A stretch of DNA of 64,000 nt, taken from SAR116 cluster bacterium AG-390-L20. Lineage in GTDB: Bacteria; Pseudomonadota; Alphaproteobacteria; Puniceispirillales; Marisalimonadaceae. The notes beneath the pieces are model-generated. The model did not search any database and was not told the DNA's origin. It was given only the letters and a program-made list of their open reading frames with translations. Of this stretch, positions 10,004 through 16,320 are shown piece after piece (the stretch's first letter is position 1; every line of letters starts with the position of its first letter). The stretch spans positions 62,001 to 126,000 of the forward strand of contig QCHB01000006.1 in assembly GCA_003278095.1 (NCBI GenBank). Direction: 5' to 3'. The position numbers and the translations under genes were made by a program.

Positions 10004-11188
10004 ATGCCACTAAATGATTTATTCAAAAAATCAAAAGAAACTATTGATAAAATGACTATCAAACAGTTAGTTACTCTTGCTGGAGGAGATGAGAGACTTT
10101 CTGACGACAGTGATGCTCAAATAGAAATGAGAGATTTCTTCACAAAAATAGAGAACGAAAAGTTAACTCAATATTCTAATATGTGTCTAAAGGAACCGTT
10201 CGAAAATAGCGGTCTTGTATTACAAGATATTGTTAATGAAATGGGTAGAAGAATTAATTTTGAGGTTAAAAATGGACTCTATCAAGGAAGTAGCAAAAAA
10301 TTAGGGTTTGATGGTATTTGGCGTACATCTGATTTTGATTTTGTCATTGAAACCAAAACAACGTCTAAGTTTCCTATAAACTTAGAAAGAGCAGAGCAAA
10401 TAAGATTGGGTTTAATAAATGACCAAACAATATCACCCAATTCTGCAACTCTATTCGTAGTAGGAAGGCAAGATACCTTAAATCTGGAACAACAAATAAG
10501 AGGTTCAAGATACTCTTGGTCAATGAGAATTATTGGTCTTGAGTCTTTAATAAAATTAATGGGAATTTATGAAAACTCATTTTCTAATGAGGTTGAGTAC
10601 AAAATTAGAGAAATGTTAAAACCGGCAGAGTATACGAGAATAGATAATATTGTAGAAATTGTTTTCACAACCTCAACTGATAAAACATTGTCTGATGAGA
10701 TTACTATAGAAGAGGATACTGAGACAAATGAGGGTGACCAAGAGAAAGTTAATAATAGAGAACTTCACAAAATAAAAAGAATGGAAATTGCTGATGCATT
10801 CTCTAAATCAAAAAACACAACTATATTACCAAGAAAAACTGCACTTTTCTCTAATTCAGATAATTCTTTGAAAGTAGCAATATCAATATCAAAAAGATAT
10901 AATCGTTCAGACCAAAAATATTGGTTTGCTTATTTAGAACCTATGAGAGAATTCTTATCTACTGATAATTCGTTTATGGTTTTTGGACTACTTGATAAAA
11001 ACTTTGCTTTTGTTCTCCCTAAGAAAAAGATTGAAGAATTAAGACCACTATTGAATACAACGCCAGAAAAAGAAAACAGAAAAGAGTATTGGCATGTCGA
11101 TTTCAGAGAAAGGGACGATAAAATAGTAATGAATTTACCAAAGGAAAAATCATTTTTTGAATTAGAACCATACAAATTGAGTTTTTGA
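10004..11188 (+). CDS. Stand-alone PD-(D/E)XK nuclease-like protein
   Basis: Protein of 394 residues with a probable restriction-endonuclease-type nuclease domain in its N-terminal half. The motif is read from Asp103 in LGFDGIW, then Glu116-Thr-Lys118 in DFVIETKTT after a strand, with Glu79 on a preceding helix; this is the E...D...ExK arrangement of the fold. The first domain appears to end near MRIIGLESLIKL (about residue 180), followed by an acidic linker (about 225-245) and a C-terminal domain containing LNTT and YWHVDF. No methyltransferase partner is present. The gene is the only one between the two 16-bp inverted repeats. It could be a restriction or defence nuclease, or a homing-type nuclease that promotes its own insertion; the sequence does not decide. 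The nuclease call is moderately firm, the role is inference. Confidence 0.6.
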   Translation: MPLNDLFKKSKETIDKMTIKQLVTLAGGDERLSDDSDAQIEMRDFFTKIENEKLTQYSNMCLKEPFENSGLVLQDIVNEMGRRINFEVKNGLYQGSSKKLGFDGIWRTSDFDFVIETKTTSKFPINLERAEQIRLGLINDQTISPNSATLFVVGRQDTLNLEQQIRGSRYSWSMRIIGLESLIKLMGIYENSFSNEVEYKIREMLKPAEYTRIDNIVEIVFTTSTDKTLSDEITIEEDTETNEGDQEKVNNRELHKIKRMEIADAFSKSKNTTILPRKTALFSNSDNSLKVAISISKRYNRSDQKYWFAYLEPMREFLSTDNSFMVFGLLDKNFAFVLPKKKIEELRPLLNTTPEKENRKEYWHVDFRERDDKIVMNLPKEKSFFELEPYKLSF

Positions 11189-11202
11189 ATGTTTGATTTT
11201 AA

Positions 11203-11218
11203 TAGTGCGTCCTTTGGA
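11203..11218 (-). repeat. 16-bp terminal inverted repeat, right copy
   Basis: TAGTGCGTCCTTTGGA is the exact reverse complement of 9987-10002. It lies 14 bases after the nuclease stop and two bases before glmS-tail copy 2, mirroring the layout on the left side. The two repeats and the tails outside them give the section the look of a small element with defined ends. Confidence 0.85.
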
Positions 11219-11220
11219 AC

Positions 11221-11242
11221 AAAGTCAGTCACTGTGGAGTAA
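11221..11242 (+). repeat. glmS-tail repeat, copy 2
   Basis: Matches copy 1 at 18 of 22 bases and encodes the same K-S-V-T-V-E-stop with different codons: GTC ACT GTG GAG TAA. Because every change is silent, this stretch probably evolved as the coding end of a glmS gene before being separated from it. No glmS body precedes it. Confidence 0.85.
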
Positions 11243-11257
11243 TCCGAAGAGGTGAAT

Positions 11258-11580
11258 ATGGTTACTTTCTTCGTTTTCAAATATGGCAAAGATTTAATAA
11301 TCTAATTCTAAATTATAATTCCAGTAATTGGTATGATGAACAACAAGAGACTCACGACCTTATCAAGTCTCTTCATGATAGTGGTCTTGGTTATCGTAAG
11401 ATTGCACAGCACTTGAATGAGAAGGGGATTAAGACTGTGAAGGGTAATGATTGGAAGAATACCCAAGTACATTCTGTTTTAAAGAGGTATAGAGAATGAA
11501 AGGAGAGGTTGGAATTGATTAATAGAGTATATGAACCAGAGTTGGGAAAGATGTATATAAAGACAGTTAAGAGGATATAA
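11258..11580 (+). pseudogene. Decayed recombinase-like HTH gene (first copy)
   Basis: Remnant that reads, across interruptions, as one protein. An ATG at 11258 opens a frame that soon shifts to a second frame carrying FQIWQRFNNLILNYNSSNWY, then a helix-turn-helix-like region GLGYRKIAQHLNEKGIKT and KNTQVHSVLKRYRE. A TGA at 11497-11499 interrupts it, after which KERLELINRVYEPELGKM continues in frame to a stop at 11580. The G-x-x-Y-x-x-I-A-x-x-L-N-x-x-G-I-x-T pattern resembles the recombinase region of large serine recombinases, but no catalytic domain is present. Other genes here use TGA as stop, so recoding is unlikely. It starts 16 bases after tail copy 2, as its relative does after copy 4. 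Confidence 0.65.
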
Positions 11581-11583
11581 AAA

Positions 11584-11925
11584 TTAACGGTCTTTTAGAA
11601 AATTATGACGATCAAATAATTTTTTAACATCAATATAAATTTGATTTTTTAATTTTATTATAACTTCATTTTTATTTATTTTAGATCTTTCTTTTGTGCA
11701 AACACCACATTGTATTAATCTATCTAAATATTTATTAAATGCATCTATTCTTGGTTTTTTCCCGTAAATATTATCATATAAATCAGTTATACTATAGAAC
11801 TTTTGATCCATAAAAAGTACCAATAATTCTAGAGAATACATCTTTTCACTAAAGACCTTTAAGTAATTATTTGAATTAAAGTCTACAAAAAAGTTTGATT
11901 TATTTTCTCGAATATTTTTGTTCAT
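11584..11925 (-). CDS. Small uncharacterised protein, possible winged helix
   Basis: ORF of 113 residues on the opposite strand to its surroundings; not recognised. The central part (MYSLELLVLFMDQKFYSITDLYDNIYG, then a helix ending in LDRLIQCGVC, then a beta-hairpin-like NKNEVIIKLK) could form a winged-helix fold of the kind used by small transcription regulators. There are many lysines, no signal peptide and no membrane segment. It ends three bases from the decayed recombinase-like gene and has about 165 bases of free sequence upstream on its own side. Likely a cargo or control gene of the inserted region, but it could be a chance ORF. Confidence 0.45.
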   Translation of the reverse strand: MNKNIRENKSNFFVDFNSNNYLKVFSEKMYSLELLVLFMDQKFYSITDLYDNIYGKKPRIDAFNKYLDRLIQCGVCTKERSKINKNEVIIKLKNQIYIDVKKLFDRHNFLKDR

Positions 11926-12091
11926 TATTATAGAAATTTTATATTATTAAAATGTTTTAATAAATTAGGTTAACTCTAAATTTGTATCAAGCAGTTTTGA
12001 TTAACTTATTAATTAACATTAATTCAGTATATGTATTTCATATATTCTTATCATTATATATTTTAAGTTAATTTAAGAACATAAAGTTATA

Positions 12092-12241
12092 ATGTTTATA
12101 AACTTTATTAAAAAACTTTTCTCAACATATTTTTTAACAAAAAATAAGTGCATTTTTTGTAATAAATCTTCAAATAATTTGTTTTTACATCCAGATGGTG
12201 GTCCTGGCGGTGTTTGTAAGAATTGTTTTAAAAATATTTAA
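12092..12241 (+). CDS. Tiny zinc-ribbon-like protein (49 residues)
   Basis: A short ORF starting at ATG 12092 and ending at TAA 12239-12241. The product begins with an amphipathic, aromatic-rich helix (MFINFIKKLFSTYFL) and then carries two CxxC pairs, CIFC and CKNC, separated by a loop with HPDGGPGG. Four cysteines in this layout fit a small treble-clef or zinc-ribbon knuckle. The pair spacing and glycine-rich loop make a chance ORF less likely. No function can be given. It sits in the middle of the glmS-tail hotspot with free sequence on both sides. Confidence 0.5.
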   Translation: MFINFIKKLFSTYFLTKNKCIFCNKSSNNLFLHPDGGPGGVCKNCFKNI

Positions 12242-12578
12242 TTTACCGTAATTATTATAATAAACGAACAATTTTACTCTTAATATTATGTATTGATTGT
12301 TTAAAATGATTATCGTAAATATTCAGTTAATTTCAAAAGATAAGAAGAATAAAAAAACTTGGATATGTTATAAAAGAGGGGAGTAATACTCACAAAAGTA
12401 ATACTATGAAATTTGTTACTTCTCATAAAAAAGTCATGACGAAGGGGTCATGTTAAATTGTAAGTTAAATCCAATCAGTAACTGTAGAATAGCGTTGTAG
12501 GTATGCAAGAAATTGCTTAACACCTTTTTCACTGTTTATGAGATAAATTTTTCGTACATAAAAATGTATTGATTAGAG
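12242..12578. other. Gene-free stretch holding glmS-tail copy 3 and small palindromes
   Basis: No convincing gene. It contains the palindrome GAGTAATACTC at 12381-12391 with a partial second copy (AGTAATACT) at 12398-12406, the inverted repeat CATGAC-6-GTCATG at 12435-12452, and glmS-tail copy 3 at 12474-12492. A 26-codon ORF from 12307 is too short and featureless to call. The palindromes may be operators or recombination sites, but nothing shows which. Confidence 0.5.
12474..12492 (+). repeat. glmS-tail repeat, copy 3
   Basis: Encodes S-V-T-V-E-stop as TCA GTA ACT GTA GAA TAG. It differs from copy 1 by silent third-base changes and by the stop codon (TAG for TAA). The preceding lysine codon is no longer present in the same form, so this copy is shorter or more decayed than copy 2. 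Confidence 0.7.
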
Positions 12579-13442
12579 ATGTATATTGGATATCATGATT
12601 TCTTTATGGAAACAAAAATAAAAAAATTCGTGAATGACTGGTTAAGTTTTATTGTGGGATATAAACTAATTCGCTCAAATAACTATAAGTTAGAACGTAC
12701 TGCAAAGAAATTATTTAAAAACAGATTTTTAAAATACTCAGAAGATGGCTATTATTTTGTAGATCCGATGCCTAATGAACAAGAATTATACGAGTACTAC
12801 AAGCATATTTACTGGAATAAAAGAAATAGCATTTCCAATAATAACCAAATGAAAAAGGATCATGATTTAACAAGACGTAAAACTGCTGCAAAATTTCGTG
12901 ATTTTGTTCATAACTTAATATTAAAAAAATATATTCCCAATTATCTAAAGGAAAAAAAAACTTTCCTGAATTTTGGATCAGGGGACTTTGGCTTGTCTTT
13001 AATCCTATGGACGGATGGTTTGAATATAAAAAATGTCGAGCCCTCTCACAATCCCAAACTTTTCGATAATAGGTGGGAAACATTTAAGTCATTAGAAGAT
13101 GTTGAAGATAATTCAGTGGATATTTTTTATTCCTCGCATTCATTGGAACACGTTGCAAATATTGAGAGTTTTATCAAGAATGCGCGTCGAATCACCAAAA
13201 GTAACTCAGCACTATTTTTTGAAGTGCCGAACGCCAACTCTCCAAAGGTCGGTGCAAAGCAGGGAAAAATTACAATTCCGCACACCTATTATTTCGAAAA
13301 CAAATTTTTTGAAAACCTTTTTGATGAAATAATATTAAACCAAAATTTTTTTGGAAGTGAACTTGGGCAAGATATTGAGGGGTGGGAAGATTATTCAGAT
13401 AATAACGGAGATGTTATTCGCGCTATAGGAAAATTCTACTAG
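12579..13442 (+). CDS. Class I SAM-dependent methyltransferase-like protein
   Basis: Protein of 287 residues of the Methyltransf_23 type. The SAM-binding motif I is FLNFGSGDFGLSLILW, followed by a strand ending in NVEPS, and the post-motif DIFYSSHSLEHV is the typical acidic strand and HxLEH segment. Catalytic context is intact. The start may be ATG 12579 or ATG 12606 (METKIKKF); neither has a clear ribosome-binding site. The gene is bounded by glmS-tail copies 3 and 4, which makes it the cargo of one inserted unit. Enzymes of this class often modify sugars or O-antigen parts, but the substrate here is unknown. Confidence 0.7.
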   Translation: MYIGYHDFFMETKIKKFVNDWLSFIVGYKLIRSNNYKLERTAKKLFKNRFLKYSEDGYYFVDPMPNEQELYEYYKHIYWNKRNSISNNNQMKKDHDLTRRKTAAKFRDFVHNLILKKYIPNYLKEKKTFLNFGSGDFGLSLILWTDGLNIKNVEPSHNPKLFDNRWETFKSLEDVEDNSVDIFYSSHSLEHVANIESFIKNARRITKSNSALFFEVPNANSPKVGAKQGKITIPHTYYFENKFFENLFDEIILNQNFFGSELGQDIEGWEDYSDNNGDVIRAIGKFY

Positions 13443-13452
13443 CTCTCTAAAA

Positions 13453-13473
13453 CAGTCATTAACAGTTGAATAT
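13453..13473 (+). repeat. glmS-tail repeat, copy 4 (degenerate)
   Basis: Reads Q-S-L-T-V-E-Y (TCA TTA ACA GTT GAA TAT) beginning 11 bases after the methyltransferase stop. Valine has become leucine and the stop codon has become TAT, so this is the most changed copy. Position and orientation match the other copies, and a decayed recombinase-like gene follows it at once, as after copy 2. Confidence 0.55.
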
Positions 13474-13787
13474 TGGGGTTAGGTGGTATTTAGATAATCC
13501 TAATATTAAAGTTTTTATATCATTTATAGTTAAGATTACTACATCTCATCCTAGGAAAATAAGATATTACTTTTACCAACAAACTTCTGGGAAATTATTA
13601 AACATAAACAAAAGTCTGGAATGGGTATCGCAAGATTTCCTATTGGTTAAAAAAAACATGGATATAGGACATTAAGAGGACGTGAGTTCAAAAATACTCA
13701 TGTCTTTTCTATTCTAAAAGGGAACGTATTGCAGATGAAGGAATGGAGAAGATATTTGACCCTACAATAGTTGATTTAAATATTTAA
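13466..13787 (+). pseudogene. Decayed recombinase-like HTH gene (second copy)
   Basis: Relative of the remnant at 11258-11580, broken by at least three frameshifts. The first frame opens at TTG 13466 and gives NIGVRWYLDNPNIKVF and RKIRYYFYQQ. A second frame gives KSGMGIARF. After a run of eight A bases (13649-13656) a third frame gives HGYRTLRGREFKNTHVFSIL, and a further shift gives RERIADEGMEKIFDPTIVDL to a stop at 13787. The reassembled order G-M-G-I-A-R-(Y)-W-L...H-G-Y-R-T matches the helix-turn-helix region of the first remnant. It overlaps tail copy 4 and is plainly not functional. The 97 bases from here to the next gene hold nothing recognisable. Confidence 0.65.
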
Positions 13788-13884
13788 ATTTATGGTGTCC
13801 ACAATAAAAAAAATTTAAAAATCTTATAAAAAAATGAATCAATTAATTCATTGAAATTTTCTTAAGTACACTTAGTCTTAATTT

Positions 13885-14541
13885 ATGAAAAATACAAACA
13901 AGATCAAATTTTATTTATTGATTTTCATATCGTTTATTTTTTTAAATGCATGCAATCCTAACACTTCTGAAACAACAATTTATACTTCCGACTTTGAAGA
14001 TGTTATAAAAGGTAAGGTTGTAAACGTACCAATGAAAATATCTTTTCAAATGATAGGTGAAGACACAGATAATTCTCTAGAAAAATCAAAAAATATAGCA
14101 ATTAATTTTGTACATCCAGATACAAAATTTTATATTACCAAAGGTCAATATACTCAAGATTTTGTTGTTGACACCTTTATACCTATTATTAAAGCAGATA
14201 ACAAAACAATTAAACCATACTTTAAAAAAAATAAACGAATTATTTCACTCTATTACCATCCGAAATTTACTCAAAGACGGTCTGATAAAATAGAATTTGT
14301 TTTTCAAAAGTCCTTTGCTAATTCTTTGAATAAAAAACTATTTAATATTAATCCATTATTGCAATTCAAATTTCCTCCAACAAAAATGAAATTTAGAGTT
14401 ATAAGCGATAGTAAAAAAGAAAAAAAAGTGGGTGCTTATTCAGTATGGGTTTCAAAGAAACCTTTCTTATCAAAACTTGCTAATTTAAAACGAGGAGAAG
14501 AAATTGAATTTGTTTTTAAGGGAGGAGCAGATAGTATATAA
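13885..14541 (+). CDS. Predicted lipoprotein of unknown function
   Basis: The first 23 residues form a lipoprotein signal peptide with lysines, a hydrophobic core and a lipobox LNAC, so the mature protein should be lipid-anchored at its cysteine. The remaining 195 residues are rich in lysine and beta-strand-like segments (VNVPMKISFQMIG, KIEFVFQKSF, EIEFVFKGGAD) and have no recognised motif. It is the first of three genes for exported proteins in a row; the next ORF overlaps or abuts its end. Function unknown. The export signal is clear, so the gene is likely real. Confidence 0.65.
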   Translation: MKNTNKIKFYLLIFISFIFLNACNPNTSETTIYTSDFEDVIKGKVVNVPMKISFQMIGEDTDNSLEKSKNIAINFVHPDTKFYITKGQYTQDFVVDTFIPIIKADNKTIKPYFKKNKRIISLYYHPKFTQRRSDKIEFVFQKSFANSLNKKLFNINPLLQFKFPPTKMKFRVISDSKKEKKVGAYSVWVSKKPFLSKLANLKRGEEIEFVFKGGADSI

Positions 14542-14569
14542 AGCAATATTCCAGCACATTTTTATATTA

Positions 14570-15079
14570 TTGATAAATAAAATTAAAATTTTAAAAACAC
14601 TTAAAAAAATCTTAAAAAGATTAGTAGTAGTAGGATTAATATTGTTCTCCCCATCTATTTTGAATGCTCAATATATTGATACTAAATGGACTGTAACTGG
14701 ATATTTTGGAGAGTTGTGGTACGCCGAGGAAAAAGATATTCTCAATAAAAAACAGCAATTTTTTAAAGGATGGGCAAATGGTGTTTTTTATTCTTGTGAT
14801 TACGCAGGTCAGTCTGCAACATATAATACATATACTATTAAAGAATTTCTTGGGAATAGGGAATTTGGACTAGTTAATCAAGACAATGCGTTTTCGAAAG
14901 TGTTTGCTCAAAATGGTCTGACAAATGAAAATACAAAAGTCTTTGTGCATCGAATTACTTGCAACGGGAAAAAAGTTTCGGATAGGAGGGTGCTTTATCC
15001 TTTTATAACTGTGGACAGTTCAAACAAAGCATTTTATGTCTATGAAGGGGCAATAATTACTCTAAAATTTGATAAATAA
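14570..15079 (+). CDS. Predicted secreted protein of unknown function
   Basis: Not recognised. The reading frame is open from a TTG at 14504, but the product from TTG 14570 has the layout of a signal peptide: a basic start (INKIKILKTLKK), a hydrophobic stretch (LVVVGLILFSPSIL) and a cleavage site after LNA before QYIDTKW. The mature part of about 140 residues has two cysteines (YSCDYAG and ITCNGKK) that could form a disulfide, and aromatic-rich strands. No ATG start is available near the signal peptide, so the start is uncertain. It follows the lipoprotein gene by 28 bases and may be in one operon with it. Confidence 0.55.
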   Translation: MINKIKILKTLKKILKRLVVVGLILFSPSILNAQYIDTKWTVTGYFGELWYAEEKDILNKKQQFFKGWANGVFYSCDYAGQSATYNTYTIKEFLGNREFGLVNQDNAFSKVFAQNGLTNENTKVFVHRITCNGKKVSDRRVLYPFITVDSSNKAFYVYEGAIITLKFDK

Positions 15080-15240
15080 AATACTATTCATGCTAACAAT
15101 GTTAATTTTTAAATCTAAAACTACTCATCAAATTAGTTTTATCCACCACTTCCATTCTAAAGATTATTTGTAGAGAATATTATTTTTATTGTTAATTATA
15201 GTGTTAATATTGTATTATCAATTTCTATCATTATTTATTT

Positions 15241-15747
15241 ATGATGACAAAGTTAATATCTATAACAATTATATTATTATTCTATTCTTTACACTCTTAT
15301 GGAAGTGTTGAAAGCAAAGGTATTATCTGTGAATGTTTAGATTGTAAATTAAATCATTTAGATCCTTCTTCATACTTAGTCGATAAAAAACCAACTGAAA
15401 TAGGATTTCATTTTAAAATTAATAAAGTTGCAATATATTATATTAGCAAAATCGGAGATAATATAAAAGTTAGTGAGAATCTTCAGACCACTCTTAGAAA
15501 GAAAAAAAGATTTTATCTAGACCAAAATGAAATTAAGTGGACTTATAAAGATAGTCTAAATATTTACGCGTACATATTAGATAGGAAAACTTTAATCTTA
15601 AGCAAAATGAACATAACAAAAACTAAAACACTTAATCGAAGAAACTGTAAAGCATATTCAGAAATTGAATTTTTTAAAAATATGAATTTATTGTCTGAAA
15701 AATATCAAACTTACTATGATAAAAAACGCAATAAAAACAAAATTTAA
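15241..15747 (+). CDS. Predicted secreted cysteine-containing protein
   Basis: Protein of 168 residues with a signal peptide (MMTKLISITIILLFYSLHSYG). Just after the predicted cleavage comes a cysteine cluster, GIICECLDCKLN, followed by strand-rich sequence with GFHFKINKVAIYYI and NIYAYILDRKTLILSK. The cluster could bind a metal or form disulfides in the periplasm. I do not recognise a characterised family. A 161-base gap precedes it with no clear promoter, and the XRE regulator gene converges on it from the right, so it may be controlled separately from the two exported proteins before it. Confidence 0.6.
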   Translation: MMTKLISITIILLFYSLHSYGSVESKGIICECLDCKLNHLDPSSYLVDKKPTEIGFHFKINKVAIYYISKIGDNIKVSENLQTTLRKKKRFYLDQNEIKWTYKDSLNIYAYILDRKTLILSKMNITKTKTLNRRNCKAYSEIEFFKNMNLLSEKYQTYYDKKRNKNKI

Positions 15748-15768
15748 ATAAGTTAAGAGCTTAAAAAA

Positions 15769-16179
15769 TTATTTATATTTCCACTTAATTCCATTTTCAT
15801 TAATTCTCCATTGATCTAATTCTTTAATCAGCATTTCATAATTTTTGCTTATTTGTACCTTAGTAAACCAACCGTCAATTTTTAAATTCACGTAACCTGG
15901 TTTTCTTTCATGGTAAATCCGTTGAAAAGAATTAGTTTGATTGTTGAGAAAATCATCGTCTATTTCTCTTAATATTTTACCTTGAAAAACTTCATTGGGT
16001 TCACAGCTAAATATTTCTGATAATTTCTTGATATGTTTATTAACATCAGTTTTGCCTTTTTCAATTCTAGAATATTGCGATTGGGTAATACCAAGAAGTT
16101 TAGACATATCCTGCTGACTATATCCTAATTGAGTTCTTCTTCTTTCTAGTGGATTTGTTATTTTAGAATTTTTAATCAT
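15769..16179 (-). CDS. XRE-family helix-turn-helix regulator
   Basis: DNA-binding regulator of 136 residues. The N-terminal part (residues about 10-65) is a Cro/CI-type helix-turn-helix: RRRTQLGYSQQDMSKLLGITQSQYSRIEKGKTDV. The C-terminal 65 residues have no known ligand domain. The start codon lies 7 bases from a perfect inverted repeat (16187-16205), so autoregulation is likely. XRE regulators of this size often control mobile elements or toxin systems; here it is at the edge of the accessory region and converges with a secreted-protein gene. Its targets cannot be read from the sequence. Confidence 0.8.
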   Translation of the reverse strand: MIKNSKITNPLERRRTQLGYSQQDMSKLLGITQSQYSRIEKGKTDVNKHIKKLSEIFSCEPNEVFQGKILREIDDDFLNNQTNSFQRIYHERKPGYVNLKIDGWFTKVQISKNYEMLIKELDQWRINENGIKWKYK

Positions 16180-16181
16180 AT

Positions 16182-16205
16182 ATATGCATATTATGCAATA
16201 ATATG
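16182..16205. promoter_or_regulatory. Operator-like palindromes before the XRE gene
   Basis: Two overlapping palindromes lie directly upstream of the XRE start codon: ATATGCATAT (16182-16191) and CATATTA-TGCAA-TAATATG (16187-16205), the second with perfect 7-base arms. Distance and symmetry suit binding of the XRE dimer and self-repression. Binding itself is inference. Confidence 0.5.
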
Positions 16206-16320
16206 TTTAAGTCAATATATTTATTAACATTTGCTTTAATTATTGAATTAAATATAACTTTGCTATTATTTTTTTTTGAAAAATTTTAAAATTATCAGTT
16301 TAACTTATTAGGCATATATT

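Larger units (their letters stand above)
9985..13787 (+). mobile_element. Composite integration hotspot at the glmS 3' end
   Basis: Accessory region between glmS and the resumption of chromosomal genes. It is divided by repeated glmS tails at 9963, 11221, 12474 and 13453. The sections contain, in order, an inverted-repeat-bounded nuclease gene; a decayed recombinase-like gene with two small ORFs; a methyltransferase gene; and a second decayed recombinase-like gene. The pattern fits several site-specific insertions into the same chromosomal site. Tn7 also uses the glmS end, but no tnsA-E genes or Tn7-type ends are seen. The right limit is uncertain: accessory genes continue to about 16200. Confidence 0.7.

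Noticed and set aside
9985-11242. A Tn7 or Tn7-like transposon inserted at attTn7
   Set aside because: The glmS end is the Tn7 target, but no tnsA-E-like genes exist here, the 16-bp ends do not resemble Tn7 ends, and the outer repeats are copies of glmS coding sequence rather than short 5-bp target duplications.
10930-11289. A 119-residue ORF on the minus strand over the nuclease end
   Set aside because: It lies within the coding strand shadow of the nuclease gene, has low-complexity serine and lysine content and no start signal.
11497-11499. TGA read as an amino acid in the recombinase-like ORF
   Set aside because: Other genes in the window, such as mreC and sufS, end with TGA, and the same ORF also has a frameshift near its start. 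Decay explains it better than recoding.
12242-12578. A CRISPR array or other regular repeat array
   Set aside because: The short repeats (AGTAATACT and CATGAC/GTCATG) occur only once or twice and without regular spacers; no cas genes are present in the window.
13466-13675. A real 69-residue protein starting at TTG 13466
   Set aside because: Its sequence is part of a longer frameshifted relative of the 11258-11580 remnant; the continuation lies in other frames.
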